Positions 1-10,231 of a DNA stretch of 64,000 nt are shown here, in pieces. Below the pieces are notes generated by a model. That model made no database searches and was not told where the DNA came from. It worked only from the letters and a program-made list of their open reading frames with translations. This DNA is from Anaerolineae bacterium (lineage in GTDB: Bacteria; Chloroflexota; Anaerolineae; Aggregatilineales; UBA2796), in the NCBI GenBank assembly GCA_019637615.1, contig JAHBVJ010000016.1, positions 1 to 64,000 on the forward strand, written 5' to 3'. Both the position numbers and the translations under genes were made by a program. How positions within the stretch are numbered: the stretch's first letter is position 1; every line of letters begins with the position of its first letter.

Positions 1-32
1 CCTTGTAAGACGTCCGTACGGAAATGTCTGGA

Positions 33-1565
<1,533 letters not shown>

Positions 1566-2019
1566 CGTTCACACATGCCTTCAAACAAAATCCCGGTGGG
1601 AATGGTGAGGAAAATCATAAGGACAATCACAGCCCGATGTTGACAATGTTTAAAATTTGGCCTCCACCCCCGACAATGAGTTGTCAGGCTCACCCTACGA
1701 AGTCCCTGCGGGACTCAAAAGGCATAAGTTGGCCTATTTCGTGTAAACACATAAACGGGTCGATTTTGATCGACCTCTAGCGTTAGGTTGTGATCGCTTA
1801 AATTCCCGCAAAACCGTCCGCACCGGATAAAAACCAGTATGGTAATGCTGCTAGATGAGAATAACCCCAATGCACCAACATATTCTCGAATTTAAGGCGT
1901 CGGGCTGATCCCATACTGTCCCTCGATCTTGTTGGTGATGATGATTAAACCACATTTAGCAGCATTGAATTTTGTTTATCGACTATAGCACAAGTCGCGA
2001 TGGCGCTCCATGTTAGAGA
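1566..2019. other. intergenic region between accC and etfA
   Basis: No convincing gene in 454 bases. Two small hairpins are visible: AGTCCC-TGC-GGGACT at 1701-1715 and GGTCGAT-TTTG-ATCGACC at 1758-1775. Neither is followed by a clear T tract on either strand, so I do not call a terminator. The accC promoter is expected in the right-to-left direction here but I cannot place its boxes. Confidence 0.5.
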
Positions 2020-3003
2020 TTATTTGCCCAGTTTTTGCTTGAAAACCTGCGTCAGGGCGGGCAGCACCTTGAACATATCGCCCACGATGCCGTAATGCGC
2101 CAGTTTGAAGATCGGCGCGTCGGGGTCTTTGTTGACGGCGACGATGATCTTCGAGGTGCGCATACCGGCTTGATGCTGGATCGAGCCGGACAGCCCGCAC
2201 GCGATGTAAAGGGCGGGGCTAACGACTTTACCCGTTTGCCCGACCTGATGCTCGTAGGGAATCCAGCCCGCATCGACCGCCGCACGACTGGCACCAACCG
2301 CGCCACCGAGCACTTCCGCTAGTTCGCGGACAGGAATGAAGCCATCGGGGCCACCAGCGGCACGCCCGCCGGAAACGATGATGCTGGCGTCGGTGAGGTT
2401 GACCTTGCCCTTGACTTCTTCGGTGCCCTGTACCTTGGTAGCGATGCTGTCTTCGCTGAGGGTTGGCGAGGCGGTGATCACTTCGCCAGTGCGGGACATA
2501 TCCGGCGCAGGGGCAGCGAAGGCACGACTGCGCAATGTCGCTAGTTTGATACCTGATCCTGCGGTGACAATGGTGCTGAGGACTTTGCCCGCGAAAACAG
2601 GGTGCGTCGCCTTCAGATTATCCCCTTCGACACTGAGTTCGGTGACATCGGCTAATAAGGCGGCGTTGAGATCCGCCGAAGCCGCCGCCAACAGTTCGCG
2701 CCCGCGCGTGGATGCGCCCGCCAGTACGACCTGCGCGGCCTGATCGGTGACGAGTTTGGTGAGGACGGCAACATAAGGTTCCAGACGGAATTCGGCTAAG
2801 GTGGCATCATCGACTTTGACGGCTTTGTCCGCGCCGTAGTGGAAGCTCTGCGCGACGACTTCGTCCACGCCTTGACCGAAGATTAGGGCGATCAGCGGTA
2901 CATTGAGCGCGTTGGCGACTGCGCGACCGACGCCGAGCGCTTCCCACGAGATGGGCAGCGCCTTACCATGAAATTGATCGATCCAAACGAGTACGCCGCT
3001 CAT
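2020..3003 (-). CDS. etfA: electron transfer flavoprotein, alpha subunit
   Basis: Alpha subunit of the FAD-carrying ETF heterodimer, which takes electrons from acyl-CoA and related dehydrogenases and passes them to ETF-quinone oxidoreductase or another acceptor. At 327 residues it is typical. The N-terminal domain is followed by the C-terminal FAD domain: SGGRAAGGPDGFIPVRELAEVLGGAVGASRAAVDAGW, then QVGQTGKVVSPALYIACGLSGSIQHQAGM and VAVNKDPDAPIF, all hallmark ETF-alpha segments (paraphrased from positions roughly 215-310). The ATG at 3003 overlaps the etfB stop by four bases (ATGA), so the subunits are translationally coupled. No dehydrogenase partner gene is visible nearby. Confidence 0.95.
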   Translation of the reverse strand: MSGVLVWIDQFHGKALPISWEALGVGRAVANALNVPLIALIFGQGVDEVVAQSFHYGADKAVKVDDATLAEFRLEPYVAVLTKLVTDQAAQVVLAGASTRGRELLAAASADLNAALLADVTELSVEGDNLKATHPVFAGKVLSTIVTAGSGIKLATLRSRAFAAPAPDMSRTGEVITASPTLSEDSIATKVQGTEEVKGKVNLTDASIIVSGGRAAGGPDGFIPVRELAEVLGGAVGASRAAVDAGWIPYEHQVGQTGKVVSPALYIACGLSGSIQHQAGMRTSKIIVAVNKDPDAPIFKLAHYGIVGDMFKVLPALTQVFKQKLGK

Positions 3004-3794
3004 ATGACCTTCTCCTGTAACAGCTTGGTCGCTAACTTCTCGGCTTTTTCCGCTTCCGTCGCGCCTTCCATGATCTGGACGGTGCCTTGGCGGGTAGGCA
3101 GATTACGATAGTCCGCTGTGTGCACCGAAGCTGCACTGCCAGCCGACGCCGTGCCGAGTCCGAGATCGGCGCTGCTCCACACGGGGATCGCGGCTTTGGA
3201 GGCTTTGCGAATGCCGATGAAGGAGGGCGATTTTGGCTCGTTGATGTCTTTTACGACGCTGATCACGGCAGGTAATTGGCTGGTGACGGTTTGCTTGCCT
3301 TCTTCCAGCAACCGTTCGACCGTGATGGTCTTGGCGCTGAAATCGATACTCTTGATCTTGAAGACGGAACCAAGCACCGTCCAGCCGAGTTTGCGGGCAG
3401 TCTGGAAGATATGCGCGTCACTCGCCACGTCTACGAGTTCTTTGCCGAAAATGACGAGCGAGACATCACCGAGCTTTTTGACCGCGCCCGCGACGGCATT
3501 GGCATAACCGAGGCTGTCTTGCCCCGCCATGTCGGCATCCCACACGCGCACGGCTTCATCGACGCCCACCGCGAGGCTCCACTTGAGCGCTTCGTTGTGA
3601 ACTTCTTCACCGACGGTGAGGACGGTGGTCTTGACCTTGTGTGCGTCTTTGAGCAGCACGGCCTCCGTCACCGCATATTCGTCCCACGGGTTGACGACGA
3701 GCTGTGCGTTGCCCCACGTCACCGCCCCTTGCGCGTTGACTTCTACCTTCGCCGCCGTGTCCGGCGTACTTTTAGTTACCACAACCACATGCAT
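3000..3794 (-). CDS. etfB: electron transfer flavoprotein, beta subunit
   Basis: Beta subunit of ETF, binding AMP and contacting partner dehydrogenases. The chain begins MHVVVVTKSTPDTAAKVEV and contains NPWDEYAVTEAVLLKD, the DSLGYANAVAGAV segment and LPAVISVVKDINEPKSPSF, all typical of EtfB. I prefer the ATG at 3794 to an in-frame GTG at 3803, because AGGTG lies about seven bases before the ATG and includes the GTG itself. It is the first gene of etfB-etfA and sits 36 bases downstream of a CAAAC-N4-GTTTG palindrome that may be the regulator site. Length, about 264 residues, is normal. Confidence 0.94.
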   Translation of the reverse strand: MHVVVVTKSTPDTAAKVEVNAQGAVTWGNAQLVVNPWDEYAVTEAVLLKDAHKVKTTVLTVGEEVHNEALKWSLAVGVDEAVRVWDADMAGQDSLGYANAVAGAVKKLGDVSLVIFGKELVDVASDAHIFQTARKLGWTVLGSVFKIKSIDFSAKTITVERLLEEGKQTVTSQLPAVISVVKDINEPKSPSFIGIRKASKAAIPVWSSADLGLGTASAGSAASVHTADYRNLPTRQGTVQIMEGATEAEKAEKLATKLLQEKVI

Positions 3795-3829
3795 AAATAA
3801 CACCTACCCTTGCTTGCTTTTGCGCTAAT

Positions 3830-3843
3830 CAAACTAACGTTTG
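3830..3843. promoter_or_regulatory. palindromic operator candidate upstream of etfBA
   Basis: CAAAC-TAAC-GTTTG is a perfect 5+5 inverted repeat lying 36 bases before the etfB ATG. It matches the form (G/C)AAAC-N2-4-GTTT(G/C) recalled for PsrA-type TetR regulators of fatty-acid oxidation genes. That a TetR regulator binds here is inference from form and position; no regulator gene is in the window. Confidence 0.45.
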
Positions 3844-4089
3844 TTTTGACGTTCACTATAACTTAGGCATAGCAGAGGCGCAATACTATGCGAGATTCGG
3901 CAAGGCGGTGGACAATCATGCTATGCTTCGGTGGCGATATAGATCCAAAAGGAACGTTATACAAGACGATTTGTATGATGGTAGGCTTGGGCGTCTAGTC
4001 GGTTAATGGACTGATCCTCAAAACTAACGGTATACCAAATGGCGGCACGATATGTACTTATCAATGTCCATAACCCGTAGCAAAATGCA
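3844..4089. other. intergenic region, no gene seen
   Basis: About 246 bases between etfB and the next minus-strand gene. I see no coding pattern and no clear terminator. It should contain the etfB promoter, but I could not recognise convincing -35 and -10 boxes. Confidence 0.4.
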
Positions 4090-4749
4090 TTAGAAATTTG
4101 TTACATGGATGCGCCCCAGCAATGTATCGAGGTCGATCTCTTTGAGCAGATAAGCACGCATATCGTCCATCTGGACAGTTAACAGACTTACTGCTGTATC
4201 TGGTGGTAATCCAACGAGCAAGCTGATCTCATCAATATCGTAGCCATTCCTATCAATGGTTGCGGCAGTAGTAACAAGAATTAAGACCCACTCTCGAAGG
4301 AAAGATGCCTCGTCATTACTGGTCGTAATATAACCAATCAGTATGCCTCGCACACCACCATTGGGGCGTCCGTCTGTCGCCCGCACAGACCTTATATCCA
4401 AGCCCGTGATCTTTAGCGCATCCGAGATGACCCTATTTATAGTGAGTGCATAGAAGGGAGCTTGCGTAGGTGTCGCTGTGTTTGTCGGTGTACGCGTAAC
4501 AGTAGATGTACGTGTTGAGGTTGGCGTGCGAGTTAGCGTCGAAGTTCTAGTTAGTGTGGGCGTCCGCGTCATAGTCGGAGTACGGGTGGGACGTGGTGTA
4601 CGCGACGGGATAGGCGTCCGAGTAGGGCGAATAGTGCGAGTTGGCACTGGCGTGTTGTTAAACGCTTGACCGAAGGCTACTATCGGATATGATGACGAGT
4701 AGGTGACCAGTAACAGCAATAAACATCCACAAATAATTGTGAGCTTCAT
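4090..4749 (-). CDS. secreted protein with Thr-Pro-Arg repeats, unknown function
   Basis: A 219-residue exported protein of unknown role. Residues 1-29 are a clear signal sequence (basic start, then a leucine-rich core). Residues about 35-92 are a degenerate repeat built on TRTPT/TRTST units, a low-complexity Thr-Pro linker common in Chloroflexota surface proteins. Residues 95-219 form a small globular domain with no motif I recognise (NRVISDALKITGLDIRSV, VQMDDMRAYLLKEIDLDTLLGRIHV). The repeat also makes a hexamer-like DNA periodicity at 4478-4670, which is coding, not a DNA element. A 10-base palindrome TGTTATAACA at 4815-4824, about 66 bases before the start, could be an operator. Confidence 0.72.
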   Translation of the reverse strand: MKLTIICGCLLLLLVTYSSSYPIVAFGQAFNNTPVPTRTIRPTRTPIPSRTPRPTRTPTMTRTPTLTRTSTLTRTPTSTRTSTVTRTPTNTATPTQAPFYALTINRVISDALKITGLDIRSVRATDGRPNGGVRGILIGYITTSNDEASFLREWVLILVTTAATIDRNGYDIDEISLLVGLPPDTAVSLLTVQMDDMRAYLLKEIDLDTLLGRIHVTNF

Positions 4750-4854
4750 GTGTAGTCTCCTTTAGTTTTCGTAATAATAACTTGTTCTTAAGCTGTGGCA
4801 AGCGAAAACCGAGTTGTTATAACAGTTTTACGAAAGAAAGATATGTATGAGTTT

Positions 4855-6144
4855 TCAGCCGACACCATCGTCGGTCTGGCGTTTGGCGTAGCTGGCGAGT
4901 GGTAGATGTGTATCGGCCTCAATCGCTAGTAGACGATTGTATTTGGCAAGACGCTCGGACTGCGTGATCGAGCCGATCTTGATGTGATCGCCGCCCCAGC
5001 CGACGGCAAGATCCGCCAGCCAGTTATCCTCGGTTTCGCCGCTGCGGGCGCTGACGGTGATGTGCCAACCCGCCTGCCGCGCGAGAGAAGCGGCTTCGTT
5101 AGCTTCGGTCAACGTACCGATCTGGTTGACCTTGAGCAGCAGCGCGTTGGCGGCTTCGGACGCGATAGCACGGCGGATGCGGGTCGGGTTGGTACACAGA
5201 AAATCGTCGCCCATGATCAGGGTTTTATCAGTGAGGCGCGTGCGCAGTGCCGACCAATTCGCCCAATCTTCCTCCGCGAGGCCATCTTCGAGGCTGATCA
5301 CGGGATAGCGCTGCGTCCAGTCCATTAACTGCGCGATCATCTCGGCACTGGTGAGATGACGCCCATCCAATTGATAGCGCCCGTCGGCGTAAAATTGACT
5401 GGAAGCGACATCGACGGCTAGAGCAATCTGCTGACCGGGGACGTAGCCCGCCGCTTGAATCGAGTCGACGGCATCTTGCAGCATGGCTTCGGTGGAAGGG
5501 AAATCGGGAGCCAGTCCGCCTTCATCCGCACGCAGCAGGCGCATGTTGTACTTTTGCAGGATCAGGGCAGCGGCGGTTTGGTACACAGCATAGGTCATGG
5601 CGAGGGCTTCGTCCATGGTGGCGGCGATGGGGACGATCAGGACGTCCTGAATCGCGGTTTGGCCGCCCGCGTGTTTGCCCCCACTGAAGAGGTTGATGGT
5701 GGGATGCGGAATATGGCGCAGTGGCAAATTCGCCATGTCCGCGAAGTGCTGGTAGAGCGGCAAGCCCCGTTCGGCGGCGACAGCGCGCGCAGTGCTGATC
5801 GAGACGGCAAGCAGGGCATTCGCGCCCAGACGTGATTTGTTGGGTGTAGCATCGAGCGCCACCAGCCAGCCATCGAGATCATGCTGATGATTGAAAGGGC
5901 GATCTTTCAGCGCGTCGTTGATCGTCGTGTTGATGTTTTCGACGGCACGACGGCAGCCCAAGCCGCGATAACGTGCCGGATTGCCATCGCGCAGTTCCCA
6001 CGCTTCCGCCGCGCCCGTCGATGCGCCAGAGGGGACGGAGGCGGTCGCCATGTAGCCGCTGTGCAAGACGCAGGTGGCCTGTACCGTCGGACGCCCGCGA
6101 CTGTCGAGGATTTCTAGCGCACGCAACTGCTTGATCATGGACAT
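4855..6144 (-). CDS. enolase-superfamily protein, divergent (enolase-like)
   Basis: Enolase fold throughout its 429 residues, but not a standard enolase. Kept: the SGASTG loop, the proton-donor Glu in ADEGGLAP, metal ligands in ALDVASSQF, SLEDGLAEEDW and GDDFLCTN, the catalytic Lys in LLKVNQIGTLTE and the late Lys in HIKIGS. Changed: the usual SHRSGETED reads SARSGETED (His to Ala, His373 in yeast numbering); IQEF reads IQDV (Glu168 to Asp); NGGSHA reads SGGKHA; ILDSRGNPTVE reads ILDSRGRPTVQ. The abstraction machinery is intact while phospho-substrate contacts are altered, so a related dehydration on another phosphorylated acid is plausible. Its ATG overlaps the upstream kinase stop (TGATG). 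A housekeeping enolase elsewhere in the genome is expected. Catalysing 2-phosphoglycerate dehydration remains possible. Confidence 0.8.
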   Translation of the reverse strand: MSMIKQLRALEILDSRGRPTVQATCVLHSGYMATASVPSGASTGAAEAWELRDGNPARYRGLGCRRAVENINTTINDALKDRPFNHQHDLDGWLVALDATPNKSRLGANALLAVSISTARAVAAERGLPLYQHFADMANLPLRHIPHPTINLFSGGKHAGGQTAIQDVLIVPIAATMDEALAMTYAVYQTAAALILQKYNMRLLRADEGGLAPDFPSTEAMLQDAVDSIQAAGYVPGQQIALAVDVASSQFYADGRYQLDGRHLTSAEMIAQLMDWTQRYPVISLEDGLAEEDWANWSALRTRLTDKTLIMGDDFLCTNPTRIRRAIASEAANALLLKVNQIGTLTEANEAASLARQAGWHITVSARSGETEDNWLADLAVGWGGDHIKIGSITQSERLAKYNRLLAIEADTHLPLASYAKRQTDDGVG

Positions 6145-7181
6145 CAGGTTGATAGCCTCGCGAGGAAATGGTCGATCAGATCAGGGATGGTGGTCGGCGG
6201 CGCGTGCATGAGCTGGCAAACGACGGATATTTGGCGCTGTTTGGCGTCGGCAGAGAGATATTCAACCTGCGAACGTCCAGCCGCACGCGCCATCAGACAG
6301 CCGAGTGTGTGATGCACGGCGCGCGGTTCAAGCGAAGCATGCCAATCGAGATCGCCTAGTTCGTGGAGGTAGCTGTGCCAATACAGCTTGGAGGCCGCGC
6401 CGAAATCGGAGCGCTGCGCCGCGAGATGATGGGCTTTGCAGAGCAGATGCGTGAGCGAGAAGCCGATGTCGAAAGCCGGATCGCCCCAATGCGCGACTTC
6501 GTGATCGAGCAGGATGGGCTGATCCTGATAGATGAGCACGTTTTTGGGGCTGAAATCACCGTGTACAAGCGTCAAAGGATGCGCTAACGTATCCGTGATG
6601 AGGGCGGTCAGGAAATCGGCGGCGTCCGCGATCTGCGTGCTGGTGTAGCGGTAGTAAGGTTCGAGGCGGAGCGACTCGAAAAAGTTGCAGGCGGCGAAAC
6701 TGGGCTGCACCTCGGTGCGATGGTCATAGGTGAGGCGGTGAAGTTGGCCTAGGAGCGATCCGAAACTGGCTGCATGTGCTTGCGACAGGCCACCCGTCAA
6801 CAGCCGTTTCTTCCAATTTTCGTGCGGCTGCGGGACGGCTTGCATAGCGACGACATGCGCGTCGTGATCCTCGAAGATCAGGGTGGGAACGCGTCCGGAC
6901 GGGAGTAAGCGGTTGAACCAGCGCATCGCCAAGGCTTCGCAGTGGATGCGCTGCGGATCGCTGAACCAGTCCGTGGCTACGCGCAGTTTATCTAACGACT
7001 GTTTGAGCACCCATGCCTCGCCGCTGGCACGTTCGACCAGCACAGTACGGCTGGAGATGCCGCCCGCCAAGACCTCGATTCGCGGCGTTTCGTCGGAGGC
7101 GATATGCTGGTGAGCGCGTAGATAGGCAAGCAAGGCAGACGATTGTTCAATGTCAAGCGATGGTGTTGGTTGCGCAGCCAT
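6144..7181 (-). CDS. aminoglycoside-phosphotransferase-family small-molecule kinase
   Basis: A 345-residue protein-kinase-like phosphotransferase (APH/choline-kinase fold). Ser/Thr-rich loop GGISSRTVLVE near residue 42, the ATP-contacting Lys in EAWVLKQS, the catalytic Brenner motif LVHGDFSPKNVL at about 215-226 and the metal Asp in ILLDHEVAHWGDPAFDIGF are all present, so it should be active. The KQ.L..LRV.TDW start and HGDFSPKN loop recall 5-methylthioribose kinase and homoserine-kinase relatives, but I cannot name the substrate. It is the first gene of a two-gene unit: its TGA shares a base with the ATG of the enolase-like gene, so the two proteins are made together and probably act in one pathway. 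Confidence 0.85.
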   Translation of the reverse strand: MAAQPTPSLDIEQSSALLAYLRAHQHIASDETPRIEVLAGGISSRTVLVERASGEAWVLKQSLDKLRVATDWFSDPQRIHCEALAMRWFNRLLPSGRVPTLIFEDHDAHVVAMQAVPQPHENWKKRLLTGGLSQAHAASFGSLLGQLHRLTYDHRTEVQPSFAACNFFESLRLEPYYRYTSTQIADAADFLTALITDTLAHPLTLVHGDFSPKNVLIYQDQPILLDHEVAHWGDPAFDIGFSLTHLLCKAHHLAAQRSDFGAASKLYWHSYLHELGDLDWHASLEPRAVHHTLGCLMARAAGRSQVEYLSADAKQRQISVVCQLMHAPPTTIPDLIDHFLARLST

Positions 7182-7271
7182 AAGTAAGATTCTATCGGCG
7201 CTTGGTATCTAACAAAGTGGGTATATAGTACCGTAAAACTGCGCTCCGCTTTGAGCCACCAGAATTGGGAC

Positions 7272-7300
7272 TCTACAGCGACACAGGTGTATGGTATACT
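7272..7300 (+). promoter_or_regulatory. sigma-70-like promoter candidate for the DEAD-box gene
   Basis: TCTACA at 7272-7277, a 17-base spacer and TATACT at 7295-7300, about 120 bases before the helicase ATG. The -10 is strong, the -35 weak. The implied 5' leader holds a small GTGGA-TGAT-TCCAC hairpin at 7382-7395. Confidence 0.4.
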
Positions 7301-7425
7301 GCATCCCGAAACAGGAATTTTCGACACAAATGCGAACACCGCGTCCTTCTGCTCTTAACCTTTAGGTCGATACCCTCGCGTGTGGATGATTCCACCCAAA
7401 TCCAATTATACGGAAGAACAATCGA

Positions 7426-8766
7426 ATGCAATTTCACGAACTCGACCTCATTGAGCCGTTGTTACGCGCTGTGCGTGCCGAAGGCTATACGGAACCGACA
7501 CCCATCCAAGCGCAAGCGATCCCGCACCTGTTAGAAGGGCGCGATTTGCTTGGTTGCGCGCAGACTGGCACGGGCAAAACCGCCGCCTTTGCGCTACCGA
7601 TCTTGCAGCGGCTGGCGACGACACCCGCTCCACAAGGCAACCCGATCCGCGTGCTGGTGCTGTCACCAACGCGCGAACTGGCCTCGCAGATTGGCGAGAG
7701 CTTCCAGAATTACGGTAGATATATCCGAATGCGGCAACTGACCATCTTCGGCGGCGTCAACCAGAACCCGCAGGTTGATCGGCTGCGGCGCGGCACCGAT
7801 ATTCTCGTCGCGACGCCGGGACGCCTGCTCGACTTGATGGGACAAGGTTTCATCCGTCTGGACAAAGTCGAAGTGCTGGTGCTGGACGAAGCCGACCGGA
7901 TGCTGGACATGGGATTCATCAACGATGTCCGTAAAATCATTGACCGGATGCCCACCAAGCGCCAAACGCTGCTGTTTTCCGCCACCATGCCCACCGAGAT
8001 CGCATCACTGGCGAACAGCATCCTGACCAATCCCGTTGAAGTCGCGGTGACACCCGTCGCTTCGACGGTAGAGACGATTGACCAGACCGTGTTCTTCGTG
8101 GAAAAGGTCGATAAGCCTAATCTGCTGGAACACCTGCTGCGCGATCCGTCGATCAAGCGGGTGCTGGTGTTTACGCGCACCAAGCATGGCGCGGATAAAG
8201 TGGTCACGCGGCTGCGTCACGCGTCGATTTACGCGGAGGCGATTCACGGCAACAAGTCGCAAAATGCCCGCACACTGGCCTTGAGCAATTTCAAAGATGG
8301 CAGGACGCGCGTATTGGTGGCAACGGATATTGCCGAGCGCGGCATTGACGTAGAAGAGATCACACACGTGATCAACTACGATCTGCCGAATGAGCCGGAA
8401 AGCTACGTACACCGTATTGGTCGGACGGGGCGGGCTGGCGCGTCTGGCAGCGCCTACTCATTCTGCGAGGAGACGGAGCGCCCGTATCTGGTCGATATTG
8501 AGCGCTTGATCCAACTGCACATCCCGCGCGCTGAGGGGTATCCCTACGCGTCGCATCTGGGAATGCCCGCGATCACGGATTTGTCGCCGCGCACCAGACA
8601 GCGGAATCAGCAGCAAAACCGTCCGGCGGGGCGTCCGCAGCAGCAGAATCATCGCCGCCCATTCGGCAGCGGTGGTCAGCGGCGCAACGACGGCTTCCGG
8701 GGCGACCGTCGCGGGAATGGGGATCGCCGTCAGCGCGATGCGTCCAACAGCGGCAACTATCGGTAA
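7426..8766 (+). CDS. DEAD-box ATP-dependent RNA helicase, RhlE/CshA-like
   Basis: ATP-driven RNA remodelling in ribosome assembly or mRNA decay; cytoplasmic. All core motifs are in order: an F...[11 protein letters not shown]-motif, AQTGTGKT (Walker A), PTRELA, GG, TPGR, DEAD, SAT, then in RecA2 [18 protein letters not shown] and [10 protein letters not shown]. Residues 1-365 hold the helicase core. The tail from about 375 is rich in Arg, Gln, Asn and Gly ([19 protein letters not shown]), an RNA-binding low-complexity end found on RhlE-type enzymes. It is monocistronic, with GGAAG before the ATG and a terminator hairpin just after the stop. Confidence 0.95.
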   Translation: MQFHELDLIEPLLRAVRAEGYTEPTPIQAQAIPHLLEGRDLLGCAQTGTGKTAAFALPILQRLATTPAPQGNPIRVLVLSPTRELASQIGESFQNYGRYIRMRQLTIFGGVNQNPQVDRLRRGTDILVATPGRLLDLMGQGFIRLDKVEVLVLDEADRMLDMGFINDVRKIIDRMPTKRQTLLFSATMPTEIASLANSILTNPVEVAVTPVASTVETIDQTVFFVEKVDKPNLLEHLLRDPSIKRVLVFTRTKHGADKVVTRLRHASIYAEAIHGNKSQNARTLALSNFKDGRTRVLVATDIAERGIDVEEITHVINYDLPNEPESYVHRIGRTGRAGASGSAYSFCEETERPYLVDIERLIQLHIPRAEGYPYASHLGMPAITDLSPRTRQRNQQQNRPAGRPQQQNHRRPFGSGGQRRNDGFRGDRRGNGDRRQRDASNSGNYR

Positions 8767-8779
8767 TCACGGCTAGTAC

Positions 8780-8814
8780 GTTCTCTCTCTGTGGCAACGC
8801 GGGGAGAGAACTTT
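8780..8814 (+). terminator. terminator of the helicase gene
   Basis: GTTCTCTC at 8780-8787 pairs with GAGAGAAC at 8804-8811 and is followed by TTT. It lies 14 bases after the helicase stop. The T tract is short. Confidence 0.55.
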
Positions 8815-9050
8815 CCTCTCCATCTATTCTGCAAGCTGCTCTAGAAACACATGATCAGCCCTATCGCAGCATGTCAATGAGCTAGATCGCCTCAGTTTTG
8901 TATAGCCTCCCCAGTATCATCGACAGCGCCTCCAACCTCAAGTGATCGCCCACAAGACGTTGAGCACTTTGTACTACTCCCCTTACTATTCATGCTGCCT
9001 CACCGTCTCGTCTGTATGAGAAGGTTTCGAATCACTATGAGAAGATATGT
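8815..9050. other. intergenic region downstream of the RT gene
   Basis: No gene seen. The region separates the plus-strand helicase from the minus-strand reverse transcriptase, whose 3' end faces it. No clear terminator for the RT transcript was found. Confidence 0.4.
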
Positions 9051-10124
9051 TTATCTCAAGCGTGGCGATTTGATCGGCGCTTTGCCGAGGCCAGCAGAGG
9101 CTTTCTCTGGTCGTGGTTCGCGCGTGATCATGCGTTGATAGCCTTGGTAGCCTTGCAAACGGGTATCGTCGGCGGCTGTGCCATGCTGCTGCAAGGTGCG
9201 CATGATGCGCTTCATCGAGTCGGGGATGTCTACGGAGCCGTGTTTGGTGATCACGACGCCCGTGATCGTTGGTTCCTCATCGCGATCCCAGACCTGCCAA
9301 CCTTTATCTGGATGCAGCGCGTAGCCGTATTCGTGTAACACCGAGCGCACTGCAAATTCGAAATCGGCAGGCGGCGCGTAGCCCTCAGGCCAGCTAAAAC
9401 AGAGATCGTCAGCATAGCGCGTGTAGATGCCTCCACTGGCTTGGATGTGCCGTTCGAGCGCGGTATCCATTTGTGCGTTGACAAGATTACTCAGCGGCGG
9501 GCTGGTGGGCGCGCCCTGTGGCAGCGATCCGTGCAGCGTAGTGAGCGCGGTCAGCAAGCGAACTTCGGGCGTAGAAAAGCCCTGTTCGTGCCACCACTGC
9601 TTGACGTGCTGACGCGTCGTATTCGGGAAGAAGTCCTGAATATCGGCGGTGATGATGATGCGGCTGTTGGCGTGTGCCCATGCGTGATCGGCAATGGATT
9701 TTTTGCGACGGAAGCCATAGGCGGCATGATGCGGTTGGGCTTTGCGCAGCAACATGGTCAGGATGCGGCGCTGCACCTGCTTGAGCTTGGGGCCGGGTTC
9801 AAGGAGCTGGCGCGGGGAGCCATCGCGTTTGGGGATGGTGAACTCGCGATAACGAAAACCTGATGGAAACGCCGCTGAGTCCATGATCTGGTGAGCATCT
9901 TCGACCTTCAAACCGAGCCGATAGCACAGCGTGACCATGCTCCATTCACCCTCGTTGCGCGCAGGTGAGGTGTAGCGGTAGGCGGGCGGCAGCCCAACCA
10001 GACGGCGGAGCGTATTCGGCAAGTCGTTCAGCATGATAGCCATCCGATCAAAGTGCTGTCGTGTAAGAGAGAGCGATCCGCCACGCCACGCTCGTGGAAG
10101 GCGGTACTTACGGTTCACGGACAC
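9051..10124 (-). CDS. reverse transcriptase, retron-like
   Basis: RNA-directed DNA polymerase, 357 residues from a GTG start (a shorter start at the Met near 10043 is possible). Palm motifs are in order: YREFTIPKRDGSPRQL (RT1), LLRKAQPHHAAYGFRRKKSI (RT2), IITADIQDFFPN with the first catalytic Asp (RT3), LPQGAPTSPPLSNLVN (RT4), IYTRYADDLCFSW with the catalytic YADD (RT5), and GYALHPDK followed by PTITGVVIT, close to the VTG element typical of retron RTs. There is no maturase or HNH domain and I see no group II intron RNA around it. A slipin gene lies 107 bases upstream on the same strand, behind a structured leader. That arrangement (RNA, accessory protein, RT) is what retrons show. Assignment to the retron clade is inference from motifs. 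Confidence 0.88.
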   Translation of the reverse strand: MSVNRKYRLPRAWRGGSLSLTRQHFDRMAIMLNDLPNTLRRLVGLPPAYRYTSPARNEGEWSMVTLCYRLGLKVEDAHQIMDSAAFPSGFRYREFTIPKRDGSPRQLLEPGPKLKQVQRRILTMLLRKAQPHHAAYGFRRKKSIADHAWAHANSRIIITADIQDFFPNTTRQHVKQWWHEQGFSTPEVRLLTALTTLHGSLPQGAPTSPPLSNLVNAQMDTALERHIQASGGIYTRYADDLCFSWPEGYAPPADFEFAVRSVLHEYGYALHPDKGWQVWDRDEEPTITGVVITKHGSVDIPDSMKRIMRTLQQHGTAADDTRLQGYQGYQRMITREPRPEKASAGLGKAPIKSPRLR

Positions 10125-10231
10125 AGCGACCCACCCGCAGTAGGGCGCTTACGGTAGGTTAGATCAGGCTTGACTCATGACGCAGCCAGATCGCCCTCTC
10201 CTACACGACAGCACGATCCCGATAACAAGGG
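10125..10231 (-). other. spacer between slipin and RT genes
   Basis: A 107-base spacer with no ORF. It reads through on the minus strand and ends in GGGTGGGTCGCT before the RT GTG, a possible ribosome binding site. It could also carry part of an RT template RNA, but I see no strong inverted repeat in it. Confidence 0.35.

Noticed and set aside
4478-4670. Tandem DNA repeat element
   Set aside because: The periodicity is explained by the Thr-Pro-Arg repeat coding sequence of the secreted protein.
9051-10124. Group II intron maturase
   Set aside because: No maturase X/thumb or HNH domain and no recognisable domain V RNA around the gene. The HNH protein at 15.5 kb is far away and unrelated.
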